Program-made: the position numbers and the translations under genes | Assembly: GCA_036336795.1 (NCBI GenBank) | Contig: JAYZFL010000049.1 | Location: 1-59,868 of the forward strand | Length of the DNA: 59,868 nucleotides | Direction: 5' to 3' | Source of the DNA: UBA822 sp036336795 | GTDB taxonomy: Bacteria > Gemmatimonadota > Gemmatimonadetes > Longimicrobiales > Gaopeijiaceae | In this document: positions 35,073-44,252 of the stretch, in pieces | Numbering within the stretch: the stretch's first letter is position 1 | How the letters are laid out: each line of letters opens with the position of its first letter | The notes under the pieces: model-generated | Told to the model about the DNA's origin: nothing | The model's input: only the letters and a program-made list of their open reading frames with translations | Databases searched by the model: none

Positions 35073-37244
35073 TCACCTCGCCAGTGGATCAGGTCGCAAC
35101 TGAAAATGCACCACTTTACTCGGTGTACCTTTTCCAGTCTCGAGGTGGAACGGCGCCCGAGTACTGTATGTAGCCCACAACCCCCTGCCCTTCCAGCCGG
35201 CATCCGGATCGTCAATGCGCCCGTCCATCCACTTGGTGTAGAAGCCGAGTGGATAGGGCACGCGCAGGATGACCCATTCTTCGTCCTTCAGTGCCAGTAG
35301 CCCTTCGGATCCGTTGCCGGTGCTGATGGGCACGTTGACACCCAACCCGAACGTGTTGAACTGATCCACCCACGTGTAGTAGCTCGCCTCGGCACTGCCC
35401 GACTCCGTCAAATTCTTGATTTGCGGTGCCGGCTCCGGATAAAGGGTCCAGCCTTCCGGACAGTGCTGTCCGGTCGCGGTAGGTCCATTGAGCGACCCCG
35501 TGCACTTGCTGCGATCGAAGCTGGCAAGATGTCCGCTCGCAAGAGGCGTCCAGACGACGCCGTTACGGTCGATATCCATGCCACGTGGCGAGTACCCCTG
35601 TACCGGTGCTGCCGGGTTGTCATACGGCAACTCGTAGACCTCCGTCAGAGCCGTCTCCGGTGGGTTCGGCCCCGGGTCCAGCCGAATGACCACGCCGGGG
35701 AAGCCCAGCGACGAGCCCCAGATTGTCCCGTCGACAGGATTCACGGCGACGCCGTAGTAGCCCGACCGAACCCGCTTGTCCTTGGTAGGATCGATGGGTT
35801 CGTCGGGTTCGACGTATTCGTCCTGTTTGCCATTGCCGTTCGTATCGACAATGAGAGCGGTCCATCCTTGCGACCGCTCCTCATCGCCCGTCTCCACATA
35901 CATCTTCGTGTTCAGCCACCCGATGACCTGTCCGCCACCACTCGTCCAGAGGGTGTGGTTCTCGTCCTCCGCAAAGATCAGGTGATGGGTACTGAAACAC
36001 GTGCTGATGAGGCTGAACTCCTCCGTCGACGGGTCATACATGGCTAGGTGACGGCCAGCTCTCTGGGTCGGAAAGAGCTTCGCCGACGGATGGTCCGAAC
36101 CCTCACGGCAAAAGGCCGGATTCTCACTTGGACGAACCCTTGAGGTGAGCCACAAGCGTCCGAGGTGATCAAGCATGGGATTGTGCGCATTCGCCTTGCT
36201 ATCCCAAATAGCTTCCTCTCCCCAGTACGGTGACGGCAGGAGCGGGGGGCCTGACGCTACTGGCGTATTCGGATCACGAACCGGAAGTTCTACTTGGCTT
36301 GCCGTGTGGCTTATCGGGTCGAGTACGGGCACGTAATCCGCACTGGCCTCAAGCGCTCCGTAGATCGAACCGTTAGCGTTGACCGTCGGATCTCGTTTGT
36401 CGGTGGAGACTTCGTCGTGGAGATACGCCGTCGGATCGGCCCAGTCCCATTGCGTGACAACAACGTTGCGCTCTTCGCCCTGCGGCCGAGGTGGCATAGG
36501 CGGTAGCTCACCGGCGACAATTCGATCAGTCCAGTCGGCAAACAACTCCAAGGCCCGAGACCGGCCCATTCGGTTGAGGCCCCCGCTCATGCTACCACCC
36601 GCCTGCCCCGACTGGATGCGCCGATCCCAAGCGGCCACAGTGGTGGCGAACTCGCCGAGCTCCTCGGGTATCTCCCTTGTAGCCTTGTTCCCCAGCTGAT
36701 GACAAGCCATGCAGCCGCCGGATTTCAGGTTCCTAGTCCACTGGGCCTGGCTACCCACGCTCGGTGAAACCCCATTGCCCTCCGGTCCAGTGCCCGGAAA
36801 CTCGCTTTTCTCTGGCACCTCGATCAGGGAGAACCAGTACGCAGCCGGATAGTACTCCGCGGCTGCGCTTGGGTTGGGCGCTACCACCGCCGTCAGGTCC
36901 TGGATCGAGCCAGGTGTTACTTGAAGCTTGGGAGAATCGACCAGTCCATATCCTCTCACCCACACATCATACGTAGCGCTCGGCAGATCGGGGATCAGAT
37001 AGCGTCCTTGATCGTCTGTGACCACAATTCGGTTGAATCTCGTAGGTAAGTCCATCGTTTCTGCGATGACCCACACACCCACCTCGGGACCATCCGGACC
37101 GGTCACCACCCCACCGATGTCGTCGTCGTCAATCTGCACCGCACCACCCGTTCGTCCACACGCACCCACACCCACTAACAGCGCCACCATGGGGATGGAA
37201 ATTCCGATTTTCACGACTTGTAGGGACTCGGTGTGTCTCGTCAT
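35073..37244 (-). CDS. Mono-haem c lipoprotein with carboxypeptidase-regulatory and propeller-like domains
   Basis: 723 residues. The N-terminus is a lipoprotein signal (LLVGVGACG). Residues ~40-115 resemble a carboxypeptidase-regulatory domain (GGVVTGPDGPEVGVWVIAE, then DDQGRYLIPDLPSATYDVW). At about residue 177 there is a single haem-c site CMACH. The rest reads like a multi-bladed propeller (GYYGVAVNPVDGTIWGSSL; GMDIDRNGVVWTPLASG), and near residue 470 an EF-hand-like calcium loop DTNGNGKQDEYVE occurs. ATG 37244 has AAGGGATAGAG upstream. It likely acts as a periplasmic or surface redox enzyme or electron acceptor. Convergent with the cupredoxin operon. Substrate unknown. Confidence 0.72.
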   Translation of the reverse strand: MTRHTESLQVVKIGISIPMVALLVGVGACGRTGGAVQIDDDDIGGVVTGPDGPEVGVWVIAETMDLPTRFNRIVVTDDQGRYLIPDLPSATYDVWVRGYGLVDSPKLQVTPGSIQDLTAVVAPNPSAAAEYYPAAYWFSLIEVPEKSEFPGTGPEGNGVSPSVGSQAQWTRNLKSGGCMACHQLGNKATREIPEELGEFATTVAAWDRRIQSGQAGGSMSGGLNRMGRSRALELFADWTDRIVAGELPPMPPRPQGEERNVVVTQWDWADPTAYLHDEVSTDKRDPTVNANGSIYGALEASADYVPVLDPISHTASQVELPVRDPNTPVASGPPLLPSPYWGEEAIWDSKANAHNPMLDHLGRLWLTSRVRPSENPAFCREGSDHPSAKLFPTQRAGRHLAMYDPSTEEFSLISTCFSTHHLIFAEDENHTLWTSGGGQVIGWLNTKMYVETGDEERSQGWTALIVDTNGNGKQDEYVEPDEPIDPTKDKRVRSGYYGVAVNPVDGTIWGSSLGFPGVVIRLDPGPNPPETALTEVYELPYDNPAAPVQGYSPRGMDIDRNGVVWTPLASGHLASFDRSKCTGSLNGPTATGQHCPEGWTLYPEPAPQIKNLTESGSAEASYYTWVDQFNTFGLGVNVPISTGNGSEGLLALKDEEWVILRVPYPLGFYTKWMDGRIDDPDAGWKGRGLWATYSTRAPFHLETGKGTPSKVVHFQLRPDPLAR

Positions 37245-37523
37245 GGTCTCTATCCCTTAACAGATAGCGGAAAAGAAAAAGAAGCGGGTGCGACGTTTGA
37301 AAGGAGCCTAGGTTCGGACGTTCGGGTGAGCAAGGTCAGGACAAGTGCAGCCAGTGAACTCGCTAAGCTCAAAGCGCCATTGAGGTTCGGCAGGTGAACA
37401 TCACGGATCGGAGGAATTTCCGAAATGGCAACCCCGCAAGACGATCCTCACGTCCCTGGCTTTCAAGAAGCATATTCATCGAGGGCCATGCTATTGAAGA
37501 AAGCACTTGACGGAGCTCCTTTG

Positions 37524-38288
37524 TCAGAGACGGTTTGTAATCTCCCAGTTACGCCGAAGTTGTCGGGCGATCCAGGCAGTCCTAAAGATTGCGGTTCCCA
37601 CCGTGCCAACGGCCATGACACCGAAAACCGGCACCAGGAGGGTCCCTGTCTGGCCCGAACCCCACAACATAGCAATCGTTGGATCAAGCAGGCCGCCGAA
37701 GCCCACTAGTAGGAGACGCTCTGCCCGCTGCAGGATCCCTACCTTACAAACCGTGCCCAAACTCTCCCCTCGAGCACGTGTATAGCTCACCAGTAGCGAC
37801 CCTCCCATCGCCGTCACTACCAAAGTCAGAGCAAAAACCGAAGATCGGAACAGAACCGCCAGGCCGATGAAAGCCCCTATTTCGGCGAAGCGATCTAGCG
37901 TGGAGTCAAGGAAAGCGCCTCTTTTGTCCGCAATATTCAGTGCTCGGGCAATGCGTCCGTCCACCACATCCGCTACACCCCCCAGCAGCACACCCCACCC
38001 CCCGAGTACTACATGGCCAGAACCAAATGCAAAGCCGGCAGCAACCCCGAAAGCTGCCCCGAGGATGTTGTAGAAGAGCGGACTGACCCCTAGCGCTAGG
38101 GATGCCCTTTCCAAGGGGCCCACGAACCAGTGGAACCACGACTTGAGGAAGTGTCCCAAGAAAAACGAGCCATGAGCCTCGGATTCCAGTGGATCTCGTT
38201 GATGGCTACCACCACTCCATCCATAGAGAACCATCGACCCGAACGCCACAATCAAGACAGCGAATAGGATCTTTACATCCGGTGTCAC
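37524..38288 (-). CDS. CDP-alcohol phosphatidyltransferase family membrane enzyme
   Basis: 254 residues with about six hydrophobic helices. The catalytic signature D-G-x2-A-R-x8-G-x3-D-x3-D is complete (DVVDGRIARALNIADKRG, then AFLDSTLDR). Enzymes of this family transfer a phosphatidyl group from CDP-diacylglycerol to an alcohol such as glycerol phosphate, serine or inositol phosphate; some archaeal and bacterial relatives use CDP-inositol. The alcohol cannot be read from sequence. The start GTG overlaps the stop of the preceding nucleotidyltransferase-like gene in a GTGA (38285-38288), so it is the last gene of a tightly coupled three-gene set that also includes a PlsC-like acyltransferase. 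Confidence 0.9.
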   Translation of the reverse strand: MTPDVKILFAVLIVAFGSMVLYGWSGGSHQRDPLESEAHGSFFLGHFLKSWFHWFVGPLERASLALGVSPLFYNILGAAFGVAAGFAFGSGHVVLGGWGVLLGGVADVVDGRIARALNIADKRGAFLDSTLDRFAEIGAFIGLAVLFRSSVFALTLVVTAMGGSLLVSYTRARGESLGTVCKVGILQRAERLLLVGFGGLLDPTIAMLWGSGQTGTLLVPVFGVMAVGTVGTAIFRTAWIARQLRRNWEITNRL

Positions 38289-39265
38289 ACATCCTCCTTA
38301 TCGCCGTCCCCAACCGCTCGGGTTCCATGAAATTCTTCCGAAGGCCGAAGATAGAGCACTTTGATTAAACGAGGCCACAGTAAGATGAGGGGTAACGCCT
38401 TCTCGGCAGAGCTTAACTCCATCTTGAGGCCAGTTCTCCGCTCTACCTTGCGCAGAATGTACGGGAGCCAGTTCTCAAACGTGAGCGTGTGCTTGAGCCA
38501 TCGACCCGTCACGCGGATTTTGCTCCATATGAGATAGATCCGTCTGCGAATTTGGGTGAAGAACCCTGGATCAGAGACCATGAAATAACGGTCGCTCTCT
38601 TTCCCGATCCTTCCATCCTGCAGCCCTTTATCAAGCACCGATCCCAATGTCTCGACGAGGTAAGTCCGTTGCGCTTGGAAAATAGAGGTCACGCGAGCAG
38701 CAGATTCAGGACGGATCTCACTGGAATAACAGATTTTAAGCATCTCCATGGCCAGGCTCTCTGGAGTGAACGGAGATTCAACATAGGGAGCTGCCCAGCT
38801 CAGTACGGTCCCACGTGCCTCGGCTAAGCAACCTTCCATCCACTGCTCCGTCCGGTGATCACTCACATACAACACATCCACCTGCTGGATCATCCGTGAG
38901 ATCATAAAGTGATCCTTGGATCGAGAAGACAGCTCCCGCTCGAAATGACATGTGTTCATGATGAGACACTTAGCGATCAGATCGTCACTCTCCCTAGATG
39001 AGAATGAAATCACATTCGGAGGTAAGACCTGAGCAGCAGCAGCCATGAGGCTAGGAGTACGGTGTATCAAATCGTGATAACGGAGATCGCGGTAGAACTG
39101 AAGGTACCCTTCGACGATCACCACAAAGTCGTAGGCACTGTACCGATCGGGGGTCGCGTCCAGTAACCGAGAACCGTAGAGGAGGACGGCTCGAATCTGG
39201 TCCCCAGCAGCCTCTACCAGTGCTTCGGCCAGGGACCGTGCAGTCAACCCACTCGAGACTGTCAC
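38285..39265 (-). CDS. Nucleotidyltransferase-like protein resembling Tam41/Mmp37 CDP-diacylglycerol synthase
   Basis: 326 residues, soluble apart from a weakly hydrophobic C-terminal stretch. The N-terminal LLYGSRLL (Gly31-Ser32), followed by YDFVVIV about 14 residues on, is a nucleotidyltransferase-type GS...D pattern. From memory, the later layout follows mitochondrial Tam41, the peripheral CDP-DAG synthase: FTPESLAMEMLKICYSSEIR matches Tam41's 'F-x-E-x-L-x-x-E-I-x-x-x-S-Y-x-G-D-F-R'. A basic C-terminal region follows, and the overall length is similar. It overlaps plsC upstream and the CDP-alcohol phosphatidyltransferase downstream, each by GTGA. PlsC makes phosphatidate and the last enzyme consumes CDP-DAG, so a CDP-DAG synthase in the middle would complete the route. 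The activity is unproven. Confidence 0.6.
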   Translation of the reverse strand: MTVSSGLTARSLAEALVEAAGDQIRAVLLYGSRLLDATPDRYSAYDFVVIVEGYLQFYRDLRYHDLIHRTPSLMAAAAQVLPPNVISFSSRESDDLIAKCLIMNTCHFERELSSRSKDHFMISRMIQQVDVLYVSDHRTEQWMEGCLAEARGTVLSWAAPYVESPFTPESLAMEMLKICYSSEIRPESAARVTSIFQAQRTYLVETLGSVLDKGLQDGRIGKESDRYFMVSDPGFFTQIRRRIYLIWSKIRVTGRWLKHTLTFENWLPYILRKVERRTGLKMELSSAEKALPLILLWPRLIKVLYLRPSEEFHGTRAVGDGDKEDV

Positions 39266-40020
39266 TGCTGGGGGACAGTCCTTAACAAATGGAGTTCGTT
39301 CCGCATCCGACCCTCCATTTCATTCAACCAATCGAGGATGTTCTCGGAGTCAGCTGGACTGTCGAATGGCCCAAGCACACGTACACGGCAATTAACTTCG
39401 TGGACACCCTTTAGAATTGTCGACAATTGTCCACATGGGAGAACGCCGTCAGCCACAGCCAGGTAGACCATCCAAGTGCGGTTTCGCAGGAGAACGTTCA
39501 GAGCACCTTTACGAAAGGGGAGCAATTGTCCATCAAGAGACCGCGTCCCCTCCGGGTAGATCAACACCGGTGCCTCTGAACTAAGAGCGACCTTCCGCAG
39601 CGTCTCGAAGTGCCCTTTCACAGATGTGTTCGAGTCCACGACTGGATATTCATAGAGGCGAATCATGTGCGAGATCAGAGGAATGCCTCGGGAGTACCTT
39701 TTTCTGGTTACGATACGTGGATATCCATCCTCCAACAGTAGGTTAGCTAGCGGGATATCTAGAAGCGACTGGTGGTTCATTAGAATGAGAACACCCGGGC
39801 AGGAAGGAATCGTAGGAAGAGACCGGAACCTTCCTCCCCCAACCATCCGCACAGACCAGATCAGGACGATGGCAAGACGCCGCTGCCACCAAGATAGCAC
39901 GGCTTCTCGGCGGGCCGGGAACATTTTCAATAACGTCTTGATCACGACGCGCTGGATCACATCACCAACTGCCAACATGGCACCAACGGTAGCGATGGTC
40001 AGACAACCCCTTAGCTTCAT
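39262..40020 (-). CDS. 1-acyl-glycerol-3-phosphate acyltransferase (PlsC family)
   Basis: Membrane-associated lysophospholipid acyltransferase, about 252 residues, making phosphatidic acid from lysophosphatidate. The HX4D-type box is NHQSLLDIPLA, and the substrate-binding box is YPEGTRS; LPFRKGALNVL follows as usual. An N-terminal hydrophobic helix anchors it. ATG 40020 and GTG 40047 are both possible starts; the ORF continues to the latter. Its stop overlaps the next gene's GTG by 4 bases. It heads the three-gene phospholipid set. Confidence 0.9.
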   Translation of the reverse strand: MKLRGCLTIATVGAMLAVGDVIQRVVIKTLLKMFPARREAVLSWWQRRLAIVLIWSVRMVGGGRFRSLPTIPSCPGVLILMNHQSLLDIPLANLLLEDGYPRIVTRKRYSRGIPLISHMIRLYEYPVVDSNTSVKGHFETLRKVALSSEAPVLIYPEGTRSLDGQLLPFRKGALNVLLRNRTWMVYLAVADGVLPCGQLSTILKGVHEVNCRVRVLGPFDSPADSENILDWLNEMEGRMRNELHLLRTVPQQ

Positions 40021-40326
40021 ACCGCCAACGCTAACGGCAGGCCGCACAGTGTATCAAGCTTCCTGGAAATCTCAAGCAGTTTCCAAACGAAAAGAGAGAC
40101 GTGAACCTAACAAAGCAAAGCTTCGAAAATGCCGATAGAGCATCCTTCGAGATACTCACCGGCGGACTTTCAGAGAAGGCTTCTTCACCGCTCTCTTCGG
40201 CTGGAAATCCAGTATTCAGCGTAGTATCCTCTTGGCCACCACCTCCCAATGCGCGCAAACCATGGTTCGAGCCCACGGTAAAGCCGTCCTATCGGTTAGT
40301 GGTTCTCCCCTTTCAGGGTCTTTCCC
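40021..40326. other. Intergenic region upstream of the plsC operon
   Basis: About 280-306 bases between the plsC-like gene and the stop of the TPR gene, both on the minus strand. I see no gene, no clear terminator and no promoter I would defend. A purine-rich near-repeat (GGGGAAAGACC and CTGAAAGGGGAG on the minus strand) lies close to the TPR stop but has no typical terminator shape. Confidence 0.4.
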
Positions 40327-41946
40327 CTAAAAGCGGCTGGACCGGATCCACACATCCGCTCGGGCCCACGCTAACTGGAACTCCCTAAGAGTTTGATCCG
40401 CCTCGCCGGTCTTCCCCTGGACCCGAAGCGCCTTCTCCAGACCGAAGAGAGACCAACCATTGAATGGATGATCTTCTAGTTCCAATCGGTACACCTTTTC
40501 TGCTTCAGCTGGTCGACTCGCCTCAAGCAGGATCGCTCCCAGCCAGTGGCGGGCCGAGAAGTTCAGTGGCTCCGGCTCATCATAACCGAATCCGTCTTCG
40601 ATCCTGATTGCCTCCTCAAGAACTGCGATGGCATCATCGATGCGATCCTCTTCGAGGAGAATTTCCGCTCTCAGGATTCCTCCCACCACCCCTAGGAGTT
40701 CAGCCGGCGTATGGCGACGGAACTGAACCGCTTCCGGAGCGCTCCGCACACCTTCGTTGATTTTCTCTAAGAACTCGCGAGCCTGATCCACTTGACCCGC
40801 CCGAAGGTGAGCATAGCCGTGACCGAAGTCCCAGAATCCCTTGAATATAGGATTGATGGGCTCGCCCTCCATTTCAAGAATTTCTTCGAAGCGACCGAAT
40901 CGCAGTTTTGTGAGAACCTCATAATACCGCGCTCCCCCCGTAGCCTTCGCGTAGTCAGATCCGGCCTGCATAGCAACCGCTCCTTGCCCATCCATTGACG
41001 CGGCAAAGAGTAGCATGTGCAGGTTATGGGAAGGATAAATTGCGAAGCCCTCCCCATATTCAGCTGCAAGATCGGAGTGCCAGGCTTGGATGTTCGACCG
41101 CACTGCCTCAGCCCAGCGCCCGACTCGGTTGTAAGTATGAGACGGCATGTGGTTGATGTGGCTGGCACCGGGAATCTCACTCCCTAAGTAGTCAGCACAG
41201 GCCTCCGCCTTGTACGGCTGCGTAGTTGACTCTGTCGCGTGGATATAGAGGTGACACGAACCAGGATGACGAATGTCCTTAGAGAGCACTGCCTCCAGAA
41301 TTCCGTGGATCCTCTGGATTTCCTTGCGCTCGATGTTCCAGCGGTCTCTCCTAGGCTCAAGCAGCATAAGAGCTTCGGCATAGAGAAACCCTACGTCGAG
41401 GTCGGAGGGATAAGCAGCGTACAGGTCCGCCATCGCCTCTGCGTATGTTGTGTCCACTTTGATCTGCGGGGTAGCATCCGTGCGGCCCTCATATCGGATC
41501 GCCATTGTCTCAATGAGTCCGCGCTCTACTCGGCTCGCATGCCTCCCAGCGAGTTCTTTCGCCTTGCTCATAGCCACTTTTGCCCTGGGAAGCGCACCCC
41601 GACCCATCGGGCCGTTTAGGTACGGACCCCATGCCCACGCCTCACCCCAGTAGCACATTGCGCAGTTCGGGTCACGGACCTGAGCCTCCCGAAAGGAACG
41701 AGCAGCATCCTCCGGAGTGAACGCGTACATGAGTTGAAGGCCTTGATCGAAAAACGCCTGAGCCTCACCAACATCAGTCGTAACGGTACGTGACAGGGGG
41801 CCGAGCCCAACGCTGAACAGTGCCATTGGCTGATCAAAACTGTCGGGAAAGTCAGCCGCGTCCCGGTCCTGACTGGCCGCACCTCCAACCAAACCGAGCA
41901 GGGTGATGGCGGTAACAAACATTGGCAAGTAAAATCTTCGGTTCAT
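40327..41946 (-). CDS. Exported tetratricopeptide-repeat protein
   Basis: 539 residues from ATG 41946, which has AAGGAG about 10 bases upstream; the ORF is open to 42090 without a site. A signal peptide (FVTAITLLGLVGGAASQ) leads into a helix-rich protein. Recognisable TPR-like pairs include YAFTPEDAARSFREAQVRDP, which carries NCAMCYWGEAWAWGP, and RAEILLEEDRIDDAIAVLEEA towards the C-terminus. The CxxC in NCAMCYWGEA and the conserved HPGSCHLYIHATE are recurrent in bacterial TPR proteins of this type, of unknown role. It likely acts in the periplasm as a protein-binding scaffold. The next gene on the strand is a CDF exporter. Confidence 0.8.
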   Translation of the reverse strand: MNRRFYLPMFVTAITLLGLVGGAASQDRDAADFPDSFDQPMALFSVGLGPLSRTVTTDVGEAQAFFDQGLQLMYAFTPEDAARSFREAQVRDPNCAMCYWGEAWAWGPYLNGPMGRGALPRAKVAMSKAKELAGRHASRVERGLIETMAIRYEGRTDATPQIKVDTTYAEAMADLYAAYPSDLDVGFLYAEALMLLEPRRDRWNIERKEIQRIHGILEAVLSKDIRHPGSCHLYIHATESTTQPYKAEACADYLGSEIPGASHINHMPSHTYNRVGRWAEAVRSNIQAWHSDLAAEYGEGFAIYPSHNLHMLLFAASMDGQGAVAMQAGSDYAKATGGARYYEVLTKLRFGRFEEILEMEGEPINPIFKGFWDFGHGYAHLRAGQVDQAREFLEKINEGVRSAPEAVQFRRHTPAELLGVVGGILRAEILLEEDRIDDAIAVLEEAIRIEDGFGYDEPEPLNFSARHWLGAILLEASRPAEAEKVYRLELEDHPFNGWSLFGLEKALRVQGKTGEADQTLREFQLAWARADVWIRSSRF

Positions 41947-42073
41947 CCTGACGTCTCCTTGGAACGTTGTCATCGAAGAGGACCAACTTGCTGGAAACTG
42001 CCCCCGTACGTCCAGGGTGCCCAACCAACTCCCACACTCATTTAGGTACGATTCATCTCCACCGTATGACATC

Positions 42074-43003
42074 TCATATCCTGGTGGCATAAGGCTCTAC
42101 ATGGACGAGCGCGTCAAGAATGCGCAGATCTGAGTCCAGAAGGCGATCCTTGACAAGGTGTGCGATCGTATGCCCTTCCCGGACCGACATTTGGCCATCG
42201 ACCTCAACATGGATATCGACCCATAACGCCAAACCGCTCCGCCTGACCCGCAGTAGTTCAACTCCATCGACTCCCACCACTGATTCAGCGATCGACCGGA
42301 TCCGCTCCTGGACCTCTACGGGAGCCGCCACATCCAGAAGTTCGTTCAGGGACGCACGAAAAAGACGGACGCCATTATAGGTGATCACAATGCACACTAC
42401 GACGGCCGCCCAATCGTCCGCACTTTCGAACCCTTCACCGGCGATCAGCGCCACGCTGATTCCCGAGAACGCAGCGAGTGATATCAGGGCATCCGATCGA
42501 TGGTGCCAGGCATCAACTTGGAGGGCTTGACTACCGATTGCTCGACCGCATGCGGAAAGATTACGAGAAATAAACTCCTTGGTAATTAGAACTCCGACCA
42601 ACACCACCAGAGTAAAACTTTCCGGCGCCTGTTGTGGCTGGACGATCTCCTGCACAGCAGCGAGAGCGACCCCGACAGCCGCTATAAGCAAGACAATCGA
42701 GACGACCAGCGAGGCCAACGGTTCCGCCTTCCCTAGGCCGTAGGGATATCGTTCTGATTGGGGTAGGACGCTCACCCTGAGTCCCCCCCAAACGAGCAGA
42801 CCGCTGAAGACGTCCAAGACGGATTCGACACCGTCAGCGACGAGGGCGAAGGAACTGCCAAGGAGTCCGGCGGCAATTTTTGTTGCCGCCAAAACGGCGC
42901 TAGCGATGACACCAATCGTGGCTGCCCGGGTACCCTCGCGCACTGCGACGTTAAGCTGCTGGTGCGTGCTTGAACCCAAGTTCGAGGAATCCGGATACGC
43001 CAT
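42074..43003 (-). CDS. Cation diffusion facilitator (CDF) metal exporter
   Basis: Proton-coupled divalent metal exporter, about 309 residues with five to six membrane helices and a C-terminal cytoplasmic domain. TM2 carries ADGVESVLDVFSG (Asp-Gly-Val-Glu...Asp) and TM5 carries DAWHHRSDALISLAA, the HxxxD metal site. The C-terminal domain (VQERIRSIAESVVGVDGVELL, then WVDIHVEVDG) is the usual ferredoxin-like dimer domain. Likely metal Zn2+, Fe2+ or Mn2+; not decided. ATG 43003 has no clear ribosome binding site and the ORF is open to a TTG at 43069, so the start is uncertain. Divergent from the ABC operon. Confidence 0.88.
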   Translation of the reverse strand: MAYPDSSNLGSSTHQQLNVAVREGTRAATIGVIASAVLAATKIAAGLLGSSFALVADGVESVLDVFSGLLVWGGLRVSVLPQSERYPYGLGKAEPLASLVVSIVLLIAAVGVALAAVQEIVQPQQAPESFTLVVLVGVLITKEFISRNLSACGRAIGSQALQVDAWHHRSDALISLAAFSGISVALIAGEGFESADDWAAVVVCIVITYNGVRLFRASLNELLDVAAPVEVQERIRSIAESVVGVDGVELLRVRRSGLALWVDIHVEVDGQMSVREGHTIAHLVKDRLLDSDLRILDALVHVEPYATRI

Positions 43004-43238
43004 CAATACAAAGTGCGACGCTGAGGGAATCGTGCCAAGCGTGAGCAACTCCTCAGTACGACAAACCAATTCCTATGAATTGATGATCTCACTTCCCAGA
43101 ATCCTTCACGTCAATTAGAATTTTTTTTCGGTCGACCTGTTCAAGTTCGGTGCCATTTGTGGAAATGGCCCCCCAGCATGTCAATCGGACTAATCCTGGG
43201 AAAGAACTTTTAACGGTATAGGAGGCAGAAGGAGTAAG

Positions 43239-44252
43239 ATGATCTCTGTTGAGGGAGTCACCAAGCGGTTCGGTAACCTCACCGCTGTCCGAGACCTCCA
43301 CTTCGATGTGAATCGTGGAGAAGTCGTCGGCTTTTTAGGTCCGAACGGGGCAGGAAAGACTACGACCATGCGCATGCTTACAGGCACGCTGGAGCCCGAC
43401 GAAGGACGTGTCCTCTTCGAGGGGACACCCATAGACCACGATCTCTCAGCCTCGAAGAAGCGTGTGGGTTATCTACCCGAGGCCAATCCACTCTACGAAG
43501 AGATGTTGGTAGCCGAGTACTTGGAGTATACCGCTCAACTCAAGATGTTGGATCCGCCTTCGACTCGATCGGCAATCTCTGATGCAGTGGAAGAGACCGG
43601 CATCGCAGAAGTCTTTTTCCGTCCTATTTCCGAACTCTCAAAAGGGTATCGGCAAAGGACCGGACTAGCCGCAGCGATCCTCCATCACCCTGAGATCCTT
43701 ATCCTGGACGAACCAACGGAGGGTCTAGATCCCAACCAACGAGTTGACATCCGGAACTTAGTGAGCGCACTGGGGCAGGAGCGGACTGTGCTCTTGAGCA
43801 CACACGTGATGCAAGAGGTTGAAGCCACCTGCACCCGTCTTCTTATAGTCAACCGCGGAGAGCTTGCAGCCGACGGAACCGTGGACGACCTCCTCGCTGC
43901 GGGTAAGGGCCTGTCACAGTATACCGTGGAGGCCGAAGGAGACGGTGTCGCAGAAGCCCTGAGTCAGCTTCGGGGAGTCGACTCGCACATGAGTGAAGAC
44001 GTGGAAGGGCGCACACGGGTTCAACTCTCAGTAGCCGGAAGTGGAGAACTTCGACCGGATATCTTTCGACTGGCCACCGAACAAAGATGGGTCCTGTGGG
44101 AATTGCATCGTGGACAAGCCTCGCTTGAGCAACTCTTCCGGGAGATTACCGAGGACGCGGAGCCTGATTTGGCGGAAACTGGAGGCCATGAGGCCCTCGA
44201 CGACTCAGTACCCGATCTCCGGGAAGGCGAAAGTGAAGAGGTGATGTCATGA
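43239..44252 (+). CDS. ABC transporter ATP-binding subunit (GldA-like)
   Basis: 337-residue ATPase. Walker A GPNGAGKTTT, signature SKGYRQRTGLAAAIL (a variant of LSGGQ: 'LSKGYRQ'), Walker B ILILDEPTEGLD, and switch His in LLSTHVMQE are all present. The LSKGYRQR wording and the C-terminal extension resemble GldA. A strong GGAGG (purine box GGAGGCAGAAGGAG) precedes ATG 43239. Its last codons overlap the permease gene by 4 bases (ATGA at 44249-44252). Together with the next genes it forms a gliding-type or multi-domain exporter of unknown substrate; gliding motility itself is not implied. Confidence 0.9.
   Translation: MISVEGVTKRFGNLTAVRDLHFDVNRGEVVGFLGPNGAGKTTTMRMLTGTLEPDEGRVLFEGTPIDHDLSASKKRVGYLPEANPLYEEMLVAEYLEYTAQLKMLDPPSTRSAISDAVEETGIAEVFFRPISELSKGYRQRTGLAAAILHHPEILILDEPTEGLDPNQRVDIRNLVSALGQERTVLLSTHVMQEVEATCTRLLIVNRGELAADGTVDDLLAAGKGLSQYTVEAEGDGVAEALSQLRGVDSHMSEDVEGRTRVQLSVAGSGELRPDIFRLATEQRWVLWELHRGQASLEQLFREITEDAEPDLAETGGHEALDDSVPDLREGESEEVMS

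Noticed and set aside
37425..37709. 94-codon plus-strand frame with GGAGG upstream of its ATG
   Set aside because: Two thirds of it overlap the 3' end of the CDP-alcohol phosphatidyltransferase gene on the other strand, and the protein has no recognisable feature.
43122..43129. Run of eight T between the CDF and ABC genes
   Set aside because: No stem precedes it on either strand, so it is not an intrinsic terminator.
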